From positions 62,001 through 126,000 of the forward strand of contig JAEYRV010000010.1 in NCBI GenBank assembly GCA_023435305.1: DNA of 64,000 nt, in the 5' to 3' direction. This DNA is from Bacillota bacterium. Its GTDB lineage: Bacteria > Bacillota > Clostridia > Acetivibrionales > DTU013. The position numbers were made by a program, and so were the translations under genes. Positions 17,732 to 26,976 of this stretch are shown piece by piece. Under the pieces are notes generated by a model. The model made no database searches. It had not been told where the DNA came from and saw nothing but the letters and a program-made list of their open reading frames with translations. Numbering within the stretch: the stretch's first letter is position 1; every line of letters begins with the position of its first letter.

Positions 17732-19100
17732 CCGGCAATCCTCCCGGTAAAATAATATCGTTGAAATCCGAGAATTGCTTGTCCTTAACTATAAGGATGA
17801 CGCTGTCACCAAGCTTCACTACATCCTTGCCGTGGGGTATTATGATTTCATTTTTCCTTACGATAGCGGCAAAAATAACACCATCCACCAGTTTGAGATA
17901 TCGCAGCGGTATATTCAAAAATTTCGTCGTCTGTCCGGCAATAAATTCAATAGCTTCAGCCTTATCGCCAATGATCTTGTAAAGCGTCTCCACTGGGTTG
18001 CCCATAGCATTTTTCAAGCCTCTGACAAATTTGATGATCCCATTTGCTGTTATCTGCTTCGGGCTGACAACACAGTCGATACCCATGTTTTTTATTATCG
18101 AGGCATAATTGATTCTGTTTATTTTAGCAACAACCTTTTGGACACCGCACTGCCTTGCATATAATGCCGCCAGCAGGTTTTCCTCATCACGACCGGTCAA
18201 TGTAACAAAGGCATCCATTTCACTGAGGTTCTCGGAATTCAGCAAAGCTTCGTCAGTACCGTCCCCATAGATGATCAAAGTGTCAGGAAGAAGTTCTGAC
18301 AGCTCATAGCATCTATCCCTGTCAATTTCTATGATTTTCGCCTTCATTCCCGCCTCGTTAAGGTACTGGGCCAGATAAAAGGCTATCCTTCCGCCTCCGA
18401 TGATCATGACGTTTTTGACCTTATCATTATTCAGTCCGATGCGCCTGCAGAAATTATACACATTGAATGACTTCCCGATAATATATATCATATCGTTTTC
18501 TTCGATCTGAAAATCACCATTTGGTATGATTAATTCATCGTTGCGAAGAACTGCACCTATCAGTACAGATGTCGCTACTTTACTCGATATGTCCTTCAAC
18601 TTCATGCCTACAATGGACATACCTTCGATAACCTTCATTTCCACGAGTTCTACACGGCCTTTAGCAAAGGGCTCTACATTCACGGCAGTTGGGTAACTCA
18701 GTACCCTTCCAATTTCATTCGCACAGGCATGTTCAGGATTTATGACCATATCAAGCCCAAGGTCCCTCTTGAGCGCAGAAAGCTCGCTTGCGTATTCAGG
18801 GTCCCTGATCCTGGCTATTGTATGATCCGCTCCAAGCTTTTTGGCAGTAAGGCAGCAAACCATGTTCATTTCATCGCTGGTCGTGGCGGCAATAAGCAGA
18901 TCGGCTTCATTCACGCCTGCCTCCATTAAGATCTTCGTGCTTACGCCATTGCCTCTTATGCACATAACATCCAGATATTCGCTCGCTTTTTTCAGAGGCT
19001 CGGGATCTTTGTCAATTATCGTGACATCGTTATTTTCCTTTGATAGATTTTCAGCAAGGGAATATCCAACTTTCCCGTCCCCAATAATAATGATCTTCAT
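17721..19100 (-). CDS. trkA: TrkA, cytosolic regulator of potassium uptake
   Basis: A 459-residue protein with two RCK units, each an NAD(H)-binding Rossmann domain plus a C-terminal TrkA_C domain. The first starts MKIIIIGDGKVGYSLAENL and the second VMIIGGGRIAFYLAQYL (about residue 230); both glycine motifs are intact and acidic residues end the second strands. It forms the ring that gates TrkH in response to nucleotides. GGAGTGAAAAT precedes the ATG. First gene of the trkA-trkH operon. Confidence 0.95.
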   Translation of the reverse strand: MKIIIIGDGKVGYSLAENLSKENNDVTIIDKDPEPLKKASEYLDVMCIRGNGVSTKILMEAGVNEADLLIAATTSDEMNMVCCLTAKKLGADHTIARIRDPEYASELSALKRDLGLDMVINPEHACANEIGRVLSYPTAVNVEPFAKGRVELVEMKVIEGMSIVGMKLKDISSKVATSVLIGAVLRNDELIIPNGDFQIEENDMIYIIGKSFNVYNFCRRIGLNNDKVKNVMIIGGGRIAFYLAQYLNEAGMKAKIIEIDRDRCYELSELLPDTLIIYGDGTDEALLNSENLSEMDAFVTLTGRDEENLLAALYARQCGVQKVVAKINRINYASIIKNMGIDCVVSPKQITANGIIKFVRGLKNAMGNPVETLYKIIGDKAEAIEFIAGQTTKFLNIPLRYLKLVDGVIFAAIVRKNEIIIPHGKDVVKLGDSVILIVKDKQFSDFNDIILPGGLPDEL

Positions 19101-19467
19101 ATTTTCACTCCTGCATCGCTTTAAGGCAATACGTTACCCCAGCCAGGCAATTTCCAGCCTGATAGCTGAAAATACGTCAAGTAATGGGATACATTATATT
19201 ATACTCAGTTTAACATACAAATAAAGGCGAGGCGCTTTTGCAAGTCCCCACCATTGAAAAACAGATTCTGGATAGTATTAACAACTGGCCTTATGATTTG
19301 CATTGTACAATATAAATGCTAAAAGGTCAATGGCATTTTAGGCATTGCGGCCAATATATACTAACTATGCAGACATTTGTCTTTTATGCAGACATTGTTT
19401 ATGTTCATACACTGGGTCAGTCCAGTGCTTATCTGCAGCATAGGAGCTGTTCTCTTCTATTCAATAT
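19101..19467. other. Gene-free stretch upstream of trkA
   Basis: On the minus strand an AT-rich segment with GAGTATAATATAATG near 19195 may be the trkA promoter. No riboswitch (in particular no clear c-di-AMP element) or coding frame with a ribosome binding site was recognised in the remainder. Confidence 0.3.
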
Positions 19468-19501
19468 AAAAACCCAGCATAATATCATATTATACTGGGT
19501 T
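19468..19501 (-). terminator. Terminator of the stalk-domain gene
   Basis: AACCCAGTATAAT / ATTATGCTGGGTT stem followed on the minus strand by GGGTTTTTATATTG, 70 bases after the stop of the gene at 19571. Confidence 0.85.
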
Positions 19502-19570
19502 ACATAAAGGGTGCTTGTTAACTTATCGTAGTATTTCTCATATTTGGTGCTCATTTTCGCAATCCGTTGA

Positions 19571-20545
19571 TCACTTTACTGAATCAAAGAACCCTACCGG
19601 CACAAAGGTTCTGCCGTCTATGATCAGCGAGGCTTCATCCAGCTTAATCTCTGTACCTTTTACAGTAAAACTGTCCTCTCCTATTTTAAGCATTATTTCA
19701 TTTCCGATCGAAACACTCCGCTCAGAGCCGTTCCAGGTGACTTCAAGCCCCATAGCCTCTGCTGCCGCACGAAGGGGAACCATCTGCACTCCTGCCTTGC
19801 TGACATAAGCTGCTGGTGCCGCGATTTTTTTACCACCAACAAACACATCACTTCCAGATACACTCACGATTGCTGATTCGGGTTTTTCATCCGGCTGTTG
19901 GTCTGAACCGGCTGCTTTATCAAGTACAACTATTTTCTGGGGTGTTGTCTGTGCAGGAATACTCCTTGTTGATATGGTATATACTGCCGCCAGCACCTTA
20001 TCCTTCAGGTCACCTTTATACGCTGATCCATCCTCATTGACAATATCCTTTACCTCTGAAATATTCATTAGCTTAAGCATACCGTCGGCGCTGACCAGTT
20101 CCTCGTCAAACTTATCCACCTTGATATTCCTGCTGTCATTCTCGACCACAATGACTTCCGCCTTGTACTGCGGCGGGTAGATCATGATCATCATTGCATT
20201 TGCATCGTAGTAAACTGTTATCTCGGAACCCACCGATATTTTCTCATTTTCAAAGACATATGTAGTTTTATCAACTATTACATTGGCAAGCTCCCCCGAA
20301 CTGCCTTCGAGCGATATGAACTTAGCACCTTCTATTGACCAGTGATCTGATATTTCCTTGACTGTCCCTCTGAACTGTCCGTAGACTAACTGCCTTTGCG
20401 TATCAAGCATCACACTTATCGGGACAACTTGTCCATTTTCAGTACCTGCCTGCAATGGTTCCTCCGTTGCTGCAAACACACCTGCCGCAGATATTGTAAG
20501 CACAGCTGCGGTGAGTATTCCGGCTGCGATCCTTTTTGTATTCAT
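19571..20545 (-). CDS. Secreted protein with C-terminal copper amine oxidase N-like (stalk) domain
   Basis: A 324-residue protein with a Sec signal peptide (MNTKRIAAGILTAAVLTISAAGVFA). Residues about 30-200 form a region with no recognised family, and the last 90 are a copper amine oxidase N-terminal-like 'stalk' domain (VPLRAAAEAMGLEVTWNGSERSVSI, IDGRTFVPVGFF), common in surface proteins of Clostridia and not itself an oxidase. Start at 20545 follows AAAGGAGATGAG; the longer frame to 20602 has no such site. A strong terminator follows. Role: extracellular, unknown. Confidence 0.85.
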   Translation of the reverse strand: MNTKRIAAGILTAAVLTISAAGVFAATEEPLQAGTENGQVVPISVMLDTQRQLVYGQFRGTVKEISDHWSIEGAKFISLEGSSGELANVIVDKTTYVFENEKISVGSEITVYYDANAMMIMIYPPQYKAEVIVVENDSRNIKVDKFDEELVSADGMLKLMNISEVKDIVNEDGSAYKGDLKDKVLAAVYTISTRSIPAQTTPQKIVVLDKAAGSDQQPDEKPESAIVSVSGSDVFVGGKKIAAPAAYVSKAGVQMVPLRAAAEAMGLEVTWNGSERSVSIGNEIMLKIGEDSFTVKGTEIKLDEASLIIDGRTFVPVGFFDSVK

Positions 20546-20700
20546 TGTCTCATCTCCTTTGGTTATTTGTTTGTATACATAATAGACGTAACATATAACC
20601 AAAACGTTGCAGCTTTCAATGTTAATTTAATATTACAATTAACTTGCCATTGTTCTGCTTGCGAATATCACACCATGCTCGGTATTCGGCGTCCCGACAC

Positions 20701-21375
20701 TTAATAACCCATTTCTTCACCAACAATAATGACCTTGATTCTGTCTTTCACCCTTTGGTAGCCTGATACTACGTAGCTGCAGCAAATACGCGACTGGCTG
20801 TTGCAGCCCGCCGCCATACTTTCTTCCCCTGACTGGATCGACATGCACTCCCCTTTTTCACTACAATAGGTCTTACATGACAGTCTCACGCAATTAGCCG
20901 GTGCTGCGGTTCTTTTCACCCTGCTGACTGCTGCATCGAGATAGTCAATTATCTTATTGTACCCAATAATTATGATCACAGATTTAGGACCATAGCAAAT
21001 GGCTGCAACTCTGTTACTGTTGCCATCGACATTATAAAGCTCGCCATTCTCTGTTACTGCATTTGTGCTGCTGATATATGTATCTGCAAAAAACGCCTTC
21101 CTGAATATTTCCTCAGTCTCAGGTCTTGTCAGCCCTTCCTTATATCTGTCCTGGAAGTTATACCTTCCAGAACGGAGATGGTCGATCACTCCGCATTCAA
21201 ACAAAGTCATCGAGCCGCCCACCGAAACCGTCTCGCCGTCCTGCATCAGTTCTGCAATCTTATTGACAACATCATCCTTTGACTCGACATAGCAGGCCAT
21301 CATATTGTTTTTTTCAAGATTCTTTATGGTTTTAGATATCCTTTTATCAATAATTGACTTCAAATTATTGTCCAC
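20701..21375 (-). CDS. LUD-domain (LutC/YkgG-like) protein
   Basis: A 224-residue protein of the LUD (DUF162) family, related to lactate-utilisation proteins but found in many anaerobes as a stand-alone gene. Landmarks: GETVSVGGSMTLFECGVIDHL, STNAVTENGELYNVDGNSNRVAAICYGPKSVIIIIGYNKI and a C-terminal cysteine-rich stretch, CVRLSCKTYC...GEC...CNSQSRICCSY. The start is GTG at 21375 after AGGAGATGG. No lutA/lutB partner lies here, so a lactate role is not supported by context. Confidence 0.85.
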   Translation of the reverse strand: MDNNLKSIIDKRISKTIKNLEKNNMMACYVESKDDVVNKIAELMQDGETVSVGGSMTLFECGVIDHLRSGRYNFQDRYKEGLTRPETEEIFRKAFFADTYISSTNAVTENGELYNVDGNSNRVAAICYGPKSVIIIIGYNKIIDYLDAAVSRVKRTAAPANCVRLSCKTYCSEKGECMSIQSGEESMAAGCNSQSRICCSYVVSGYQRVKDRIKVIIVGEEMGY

Positions 21376-21599
21376 TCGTTATCCATCTCCTATCTTTATG
21401 ATACTATACTTCTAATAAGCCACTGAGTACATACACAGACATCTGCCCATCCATGTAAACTTAATGATATAATACCTCATCAACCACCACAACTGTTCCT
21501 TATATAATACTTTACAGCCACCTATGCTGCCTCTTACAATTTCATATTAGCATAATACTGATCCCAAGGAAACCTGCGGAGTCTTTCGCCAAGGTCAAC

Positions 21600-22106
21600 T
21601 TACCATCTGCCCACACATATTAAGCGCTCTAGAACTGCTACTATGCAAGTTGTCACAATGTTGGAGATAACTATAGATAACACCAGATTACGTCGGTTTA
21701 CAGTATTCTTGCGGAGGAGGAAATATACAACAGGCAGCTCAACTATGACTGTCAACAGTAAAGACCCGGCAAAAACCATATAGTATGGTCCTTTGTTGAA
21801 AGCAGCCGACAGATAGAAGCCACCTGTCACAGCCATGAAACGGTACGCTCTTTCCAGATATGGAGCAAGGAATGAAAGCAGATTTGCCAGGCCGATCACC
21901 AAAAATGCCCTCTTAGTATTGTCGACCTTTGCAAACTTTTTTACCGCGATCACCTCTATCAGCAGTGTAAAAACAACTGCAAGCGGGAATATCGTCATTG
22001 GGCTCACAGTGACCCAGTGCCAGGATGAGTTGGCATAAACAACAGCTGGCAAAAACATGAAAACAGCTATCAAACACACGATTGCTCTTAAAAATGCAGA
22101 TCTCAC
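21600..22106 (-). CDS. Membrane protein of unknown function
   Basis: A 168-residue hydrophobic protein with about five membrane segments, starting with a signal-like segment (RAIVCLIAVFMFLPAVVYA). No family recognised. I place the start at the GTG at 22106, preceded by GGGGGGATC; the frame is open to 22154 without such a site. A 48-bp direct repeat lies immediately upstream. Confidence 0.65.
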   Translation of the reverse strand: MRSAFLRAIVCLIAVFMFLPAVVYANSSWHWVTVSPMTIFPLAVVFTLLIEVIAVKKFAKVDNTKRAFLVIGLANLLSFLAPYLERAYRFMAVTGGFYLSAAFNKGPYYMVFAGSLLLTVIVELPVVYFLLRKNTVNRRNLVLSIVISNIVTTCIVAVLERLICVGRW

Positions 22107-22126
22107 ATTGATCCCCCCCAAACTAA

Positions 22127-22218
22127 TTGCTAATACTATGGACACTTGCCGCATTCTTCATGTCATAATACATTTTGCTAATACTATGGACACTCACACA
22201 TATTCCTCATGTAATATT
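22127..22218. repeat. Two copies of a 48-bp direct repeat upstream of a membrane protein gene
   Basis: ttgctaatactatggacact starts at 22127 and 22175, each followed by a related tail (cgcattcttcatgt / catattcctcatgt). Confidence 0.75.
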
Positions 22219-22309
22219 GCAATTATTAGCCTATCCAGCTGACCCTTTCCATCTATAGTAGCATATTATAAACCTCGATTGAATATGCAGCACCCTTATG
22301 CGAAGTAAG

Positions 22310-22433
22310 ATGTGTGAAAATTGAGTTCCCGGTGCGTAATGCAGTGTGTGGTGTACAATTGAATGAGCTCCGGGCGCCTAACGCGGAGTGTGGTGTGTAA
22401 TAAACTAAGTTCTGGGTGCATGATGCGGAGTAC
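22310..22433. repeat. 42-bp tandem array of the left end of the adjacent inverted-repeat element
   Basis: Degenerate left-end copies begin at 22310, 22350 and 22392 (periods 40, 42 and 42 to the true end at 22434). Each has a GGTGTGC-like start, an AAAC/AAT-rich core, and an end like TTCTGGGCGC, separated by constant flank like atgatgcggag. Again only one terminus of the element is multiplied. Confidence 0.8.
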
Positions 22434-22578
22434 AGTGTGCAAAAAACAAGTCTTCTGGGCGCATGATGCGGAGTGTATGTCTACATAAATCTATTATATT
22501 TGTTTTATGTCCACTATTTTGGGAATATTATCTATAATCTCAATAAAATTCTGCCCAGAACTAATGGTTTTTGCACAC
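22434..22578. mobile_element. Miniature inverted-repeat element, GTGTGCAAAA family, copy 2
   Basis: A 145-bp non-coding element. The left end (22434-22460) starts AGTGTGCAAAAAACAAG and ends CTGGGC; the right end (22553-22578) is GCCCAGAAC...GGTTTTTGCACAC. The interior holds TCTACATAAATCT, also present inside the element at 54009-54143. Nearly the same size as copy 1. Confidence 0.72.
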
Positions 22579-22750
22579 CGCACTATTTCAATACACACCG
22601 CACAACTCCATTGCACCTCACATTATTCTAATGTGCACAAAGATGTTCCAATAATGCTTTCCTTCACTAACCAATTTCTCATGCCCTCCCTCATTCTCTT
22701 CCCCACTTCACTTCCCCCTTTCTCACCATCTCAAGTGCCATATCCTACTC

Positions 22751-22793
22751 AAAAAGGCAGCCTGGCATCTGTGCAAAGCAGCATACCAGGCTG
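22751..22793 (-). terminator. Terminator of the YfbK-like VWA gene
   Basis: CAGCCTGG (22758-22765) pairs with CCAGGCTG (22786-22793), extended by partial GC pairing inside; on the minus strand CCTTTTTG follows. It lies in a degenerate repeat region (aaagcagcatancaga units) that reaches the gene's stop at 22898. Confidence 0.7.
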
Positions 22794-22897
22794 TTTTCGG
22801 GCTCATTTATTCAAATCGCATACCAGAGTGTTTTCTCGAATAGCATAACATACTATTCTTAAGACTCTTCTATCCAAAGCAGCATATCAGATACAGT

Positions 22898-24559
22898 TCA
22901 ATCCGCTATGCGTATCGCCTTGTCAACGAGTTCGAGGAAATTGCTCCTGTAGTTCTCTTCATCTCTGCCGAGTGAACTCTGAGCACGGTTCTTCACGCTG
23001 TTGAAGGATGATGCGCCCTTGTACTGGGAATCCCTTAGCAGCAACCCGAACTCGGCAACAGCAGATGCAAACACAAAGTTCTCTGATGGATTCTCCCTGA
23101 TCTCGCTGTTCGTAACAGTATGTACCAGCTTTTCGCTGACATCGGAGTCCGGCTTCTTGTAACGCAGCCTTACTTCCATCCACTCGTTTTCCCACTCCTG
23201 CCTGACATCCGATGACTGATACTTCAGCTGTGCGCTTTCAATTTCTTCGCCTGCTTTGTAGGGCACAATTTCATAAAAGGCTGTAACACTGTGGCCTGCA
23301 CCGATTTCACCGGCATCCTTTGTGTCGTCGTCAAAATCCTCATTCTGAAGCATGCGGTTGTCATACCCGACAAGCCTGTATTCCTTGACCTTCGCCGGAT
23401 TGAACTCCACCTGTATCTTCACATCCTTGGCAATCGTCAGGAGAGTTCCGCCCATTTCACTGACAAGTACCTTTTTAGCCTCCAGCAGGCTGTCGATGTA
23501 TGCATAGTTTCCGTTGCCCTTGTCAGCCAGCGCTTCCATCTTGTTATCCTTTATGTTTCCCGTGCCAAAGCCGAGTACGCTGAGGAAGACACCTTCTTTT
23601 CTCTTCTTTTCTATCAGCCTGGTCAGCTCGCCTTCGCTGCTGACGCCCACATTGAAATCACCGTCCGTAGCAAGTATTACACGGTTGTTCCCACCGGAGA
23701 TAAAATTCTTCTTTGCTATCTTATATGCAAGCTCTATGCCTTGGCCGCCTGCTGTTGATCCCCCTGCCTCAAGTCCGTTCAGCGCTTCGAGTATCTTCTC
23801 CTTTTCATCGCCGCGTGCACTGTCCAGTACAACTCCGGAAGCGCCTGCATAAACCACAATGGAAACTCTGTCGTTTTCACCGAGCTGTTCAACAAGAAGC
23901 TGGAAGGAAGATTTGAGTAATGGGAGCTTCATAGGTTCATCCATTGATCCCGAAACATCGAAAAGGAAGACCAAGTTCGACTTCGTCAGATCCTCATTAC
24001 TGACTTTCTTTCCCTGAAGGGCGATCATGGCCAGATAGTTATCTTCGTTCCACGGGCATTTCCCAAGCTCTGTCGTAACAGAAAACGGTACTTCACCATC
24101 AGGCTGAGGCAGATCATATGAAAAATAGTTGATCATTTCCTCGACCCTGACTGCAGCTGCAGGCGGATTGATACCATCCTCAAGATACCGTCTGATATTG
24201 CTGTAGGAAGCAGTATCAACATCGATGGAAAATGTGGACAGAGGAGACATGCTGACCTTCATCGGGCGGTTCTCTTCGATGGTGTTGTACTCTTCAGTGT
24301 TGAATTCAACGTCATCTTGCAGCATCTCAGGAGCCATTCCTTCCTCTGTCTGAGCATCCATTTCAAGTACCATATCCCCTGCCATGCCCGTAGCCGGTGA
24401 TCTGTTAATTGAGTAATTTGCAGAGTCCGCAGTCGAATACAAAGCATTAGCAGGAGTTGCGGGAGCTTCCGATTTCTGCGTGCCTCCGCATGCCGCCATC
24501 GTCAGTGCCGTTGTTGCCGCTAACAGGGTCGCCAATAAAGCCTTTCCTCTCTTTTTCAT
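22898..24559 (-). CDS. YfbK-like VWA lipoprotein
   Basis: A 553-residue exported protein. A lipoprotein-type signal ends at MAAC-GG (Cys24); a short low-complexity stretch is followed by the YfbK N-terminal domain (SPLSTFSIDVDTASYSNIRRYLEDG, residues about 105-130), a VWA domain with complete MIDAS (DVSGSMD, then GGSTAGGQGIELAY and LATDGDFNVG) and the DUF3520-type C-terminal domain (AKDVKIQVEFNPAKVKEYRLVGYDNRML onward). Family roles are poorly defined. AGGAGGAAAC lies near the ATG. Third separate VWA gene set in the window. Confidence 0.92.
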   Translation of the reverse strand: MKKRGKALLATLLAATTALTMAACGGTQKSEAPATPANALYSTADSANYSINRSPATGMAGDMVLEMDAQTEEGMAPEMLQDDVEFNTEEYNTIEENRPMKVSMSPLSTFSIDVDTASYSNIRRYLEDGINPPAAAVRVEEMINYFSYDLPQPDGEVPFSVTTELGKCPWNEDNYLAMIALQGKKVSNEDLTKSNLVFLFDVSGSMDEPMKLPLLKSSFQLLVEQLGENDRVSIVVYAGASGVVLDSARGDEKEKILEALNGLEAGGSTAGGQGIELAYKIAKKNFISGGNNRVILATDGDFNVGVSSEGELTRLIEKKRKEGVFLSVLGFGTGNIKDNKMEALADKGNGNYAYIDSLLEAKKVLVSEMGGTLLTIAKDVKIQVEFNPAKVKEYRLVGYDNRMLQNEDFDDDTKDAGEIGAGHSVTAFYEIVPYKAGEEIESAQLKYQSSDVRQEWENEWMEVRLRYKKPDSDVSEKLVHTVTNSEIRENPSENFVFASAVAEFGLLLRDSQYKGASSFNSVKNRAQSSLGRDEENYRSNFLELVDKAIRIAD

Positions 24560-24883
24560 TTTTTGTTTCCTCCTTTTTTACTATATCTATCTCTCTATAT
24601 AATAGATTAGATTGGAGGAATGGCTTAAAAGTTCCATAATATTTATAATTATGCATTTATGTTTATTATTGATAATTTATCTGGGATTTTATAGAATGAT
24701 AATGTTCCTCTGAAGACTTGCACCGCCTATAGAGGCGGGTTACTTCCTGACGCTCTAGTAAAAGTGAACTTCTATATATTTGACATGAAAATACAGAAAA
24801 ATGTTCCCCTTATTTCCCCACGATGCGCGCCTCCAACGAAAAGAAAACCACATATGCACAGGAATGGGCATTGTTCCTGACAT
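24560..24883. other. Gene-free stretch with a hairpin
   Basis: The promoter region of the VWA lipoprotein occupies the left end. A hairpin at 24722-24740 (ACCGCCT, four-base loop, AGGCGGGT) is not followed by a T-run on either strand. It could be a terminator remnant or the end of a decayed element; nothing else is recognised. Confidence 0.35.
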
Positions 24884-25576
24884 TCATAATTCAAATGGCT
24901 CCCCATGTCCTGGGTATATATGCTTGACACCCATACTTTTGATTCTTTCGATACTTTTGTTGAGGATTGCGAAATCCAGTGCATTTGGTGCTGGTTCAGG
25001 TTTTTTCACATTCGTTAAAACGTCCCCCGCTATCAAGCTGCAACCGTCTGCCAATACACCGATCGAACCTTTTGTATGACCGGGAAGGTGCACAATTTTT
25101 GCATCAAACCCATATTCCGCAAGATCAGTTCCCTCTTCGAGCAGTATATCCGGTGTGAAATTAACAAAGTCATTGAGAGTTTTTACGCAAACCTTGCAAA
25201 TTGTACTTTTTATTAGCGCGAATATAATCCTGTTAATTAGCGAGCGATAATTGAAGCTTTCCATCATTTTTTTCAGGTCCGTATCTGCTACCAGTTCTAC
25301 ATCACCGGTATGCATTGCAATTCTTGCATTATAGTATTCTCTGGCAAAAGCGGCATTTCCGGAATGGTCATTATCGCCATGTGTCAGTATCACAAGTTTC
25401 AGATTGGCAGGCTGGCAGCCTTCCTCCCCAAGTTTCTCCAGCAAAAGCTCCCGCCGGTTTGTAAATTCTCTGTCCAATAGCATATGCCCGCCGGTGTCGA
25501 CAAGTATAAAGTCTTTGTCTTTTTTAATCAGGTAACAATTTACCCCGCCCAGATCTATTCTAATTATTTCCTGCAT
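24884..25576 (-). CDS. Metallo-beta-lactamase fold hydrolase
   Basis: A 230-residue MBL-superfamily enzyme. The metal-binding motif THGDNDHSG (about residues 66-74) supplies His, Asp and His ligands, LPGHTKGS (about 165) another His, GDVLT the bridging Asp, and YPGHGEPF the last His. Such enzymes hydrolyse thioesters or other esters; the substrate is unknown. It follows a TetR gene by 17 bp in the same direction and is likely under its control. Confidence 0.9.
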   Translation of the reverse strand: MQEIIRIDLGGVNCYLIKKDKDFILVDTGGHMLLDREFTNRRELLLEKLGEEGCQPANLKLVILTHGDNDHSGNAAFAREYYNARIAMHTGDVELVADTDLKKMMESFNYRSLINRIIFALIKSTICKVCVKTLNDFVNFTPDILLEEGTDLAEYGFDAKIVHLPGHTKGSIGVLADGCSLIAGDVLTNVKKPEPAPNALDFAILNKSIERIKSMGVKHIYPGHGEPFEL

Positions 25577-25593
25577 TTATAATTAACCCCCTT

Positions 25594-26193
25594 TTAATAT
25601 TTTTTACGGTTTTTGTGGTATGCTCCATGCGTTTCGGTGTAAATTTTCATAAACATCTTATCAAAGACATCCCTCCCGATGTTGAAATAATTTATCCAGC
25701 TATCAGCAAAGCAGATATAAGCACAATTAGTGATAAAACTGGTAAAAAACTCGGCGATCCTTCTTTCCTGAATCTCATCAGCTGCAGCAGGATAAGCTTC
25801 TGTTTCCATATTTATCATCGCTTCAACAGCTTTGAATAAGGCTGGCTCCTCCTTTGACTTTTTCAGCGAATCAATGAAAATAACTCTAATCAAATCTGCA
25901 TTCCGTGAACCGAATTCGAGATATATATTTTTCATCCTGCCAGGCAGGTTTTCTGCTTTCTCCTGATCAGACTCATTTCGATTAGCTGAAATAATCTTTA
26001 TATATTCATTGACAAATTGATCTGTAAGTATCTGCAGTATTTCATCCTTGCTCTTGAAGTGGTAATATATCAGCGACTTGGGGACATTTGCTTCTTTTGC
26101 GATCTCATCGATCCTTGAGCCTTCAAAGCTTTTCTCCGCGAACACCTTTACCGCCGATTTGAGAATTCTATCACGTGCATTTGGATTGTTCAT
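25594..26193 (-). CDS. TetR-family transcriptional regulator
   Basis: A 199-residue repressor. The N-terminal helix-turn-helix (residues about 8-55: ARDRILKSAVKVFAEKSFEGSR, then NVPKSLIYYHFKSKDEIL) is a textbook TetR domain; the C-terminal ligand domain is divergent. It is followed by the MBL hydrolase gene and preceded by a promoter with a matching palindrome, so self-regulation of the pair is likely. Ligand unknown. Confidence 0.92.
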   Translation of the reverse strand: MNNPNARDRILKSAVKVFAEKSFEGSRIDEIAKEANVPKSLIYYHFKSKDEILQILTDQFVNEYIKIISANRNESDQEKAENLPGRMKNIYLEFGSRNADLIRVIFIDSLKKSKEEPALFKAVEAMINMETEAYPAAADEIQERRIAEFFTSFITNCAYICFADSWINYFNIGRDVFDKMFMKIYTETHGAYHKNRKKY

Positions 26194-26254
26194 AAGTTCA
26201 CTCCTTTTTTACTTACTTTATCGCTTGTATTAGACTTATGTAATAAATTTTTGT

Positions 26255-26300
26255 ACTGAATGTTCAGTTCTATAATATGACTATAATCACTGAATGTCAA
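26255..26300 (-). promoter_or_regulatory. Promoter and TetR operator
   Basis: On the minus strand TTGACA (26295-26300) and TATTAT (26272-26277) are 17 bp apart. Just downstream, over the expected transcription start, is the palindrome ACTGAATGTTCAGT (26255-26268) with perfect 6-bp arms. A second half-site, ACTGAATG, overlaps the -35 box. Confidence 0.7.
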
Positions 26301-26355
26301 TGGATATTTTCAAAATAAATCCAGTGCCACAACTATACCATCCGGCAGAATATGA

Positions 26356-26892
26356 TCAATGGTGATGAATAAGCAATTTTTTCCGTAAGGCTGAATTGTA
26401 GACCATCCGACATGCAAGATATAATAGAAAGCCCAGTATACCGCCTGCAGTATTCAAGATAAGATCGTCTATGTCTGCAGCACCGACACCTATTATGTAT
26501 TGAGCTGTCTCAATAAGGAGTGAAGCTGCTGCAGTAACAAGAACCACTCTTAAGAACCCCGAGAGCTTTTTTGATACCAAAGGCAGCAGAAAACCCATCG
26601 GCATAAAAGCAGCAACATTGCCAAGCAGATTTGTAACAATTATATTTCGGTTTATATTGGCGTTCAAATATTGCAATATTGTCTTCATTGGTACAAGGTT
26701 CATACTGCGGTGAACATAACCTCTGCCGTAGTACCTGCTGTACATGGTAAGAAACAATAGCAGCAGAATATATAGTATAAAAAGAATAGTACAACAAATT
26801 TTGAATGCCTTGGCGAATTTGGAGGTAGAAACCGCACTTTTCATATAATCCTGTGTGCTGTCTTTGGCATAAGGTCTGTCGAAGTAATCCAT
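26356..26892 (-). CDS. VanZ-family membrane protein
   Basis: A 178-residue protein with about four membrane segments. The VanZ landmarks are RSMNLVPMKTILQYL, NLLGNVAAFMPMGFLLPL and ETAQYIIGVGAADIDDLILNTAGGILGFLLY. VanZ of enterococci gives low-level teicoplanin resistance, but most family members are chromosomal with unknown roles, and no van genes are present here. Confidence 0.92.
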   Translation of the reverse strand: MDYFDRPYAKDSTQDYMKSAVSTSKFAKAFKICCTILFILYILLLLFLTMYSRYYGRGYVHRSMNLVPMKTILQYLNANINRNIIVTNLLGNVAAFMPMGFLLPLVSKKLSGFLRVVLVTAAASLLIETAQYIIGVGAADIDDLILNTAGGILGFLLYLACRMVYNSALRKKLLIHHH

Positions 26893-26976
26893 TATGTATC
26901 TCCTATCCTGTGATAGTCGTCATTGTCGTGTCCTATTCCGATTCTTATACTAATGATATCATACTTACATCAACAA

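Noticed and set aside
24722..24740. Right end of an IS200/IS605-type element
   Set aside because: Only one small hairpin is present; no transposase, TnpB or left end is visible.
26356..26892. Glycopeptide resistance locus
   Set aside because: Only a VanZ-family gene; no vanA/H/X/S/R genes nearby.
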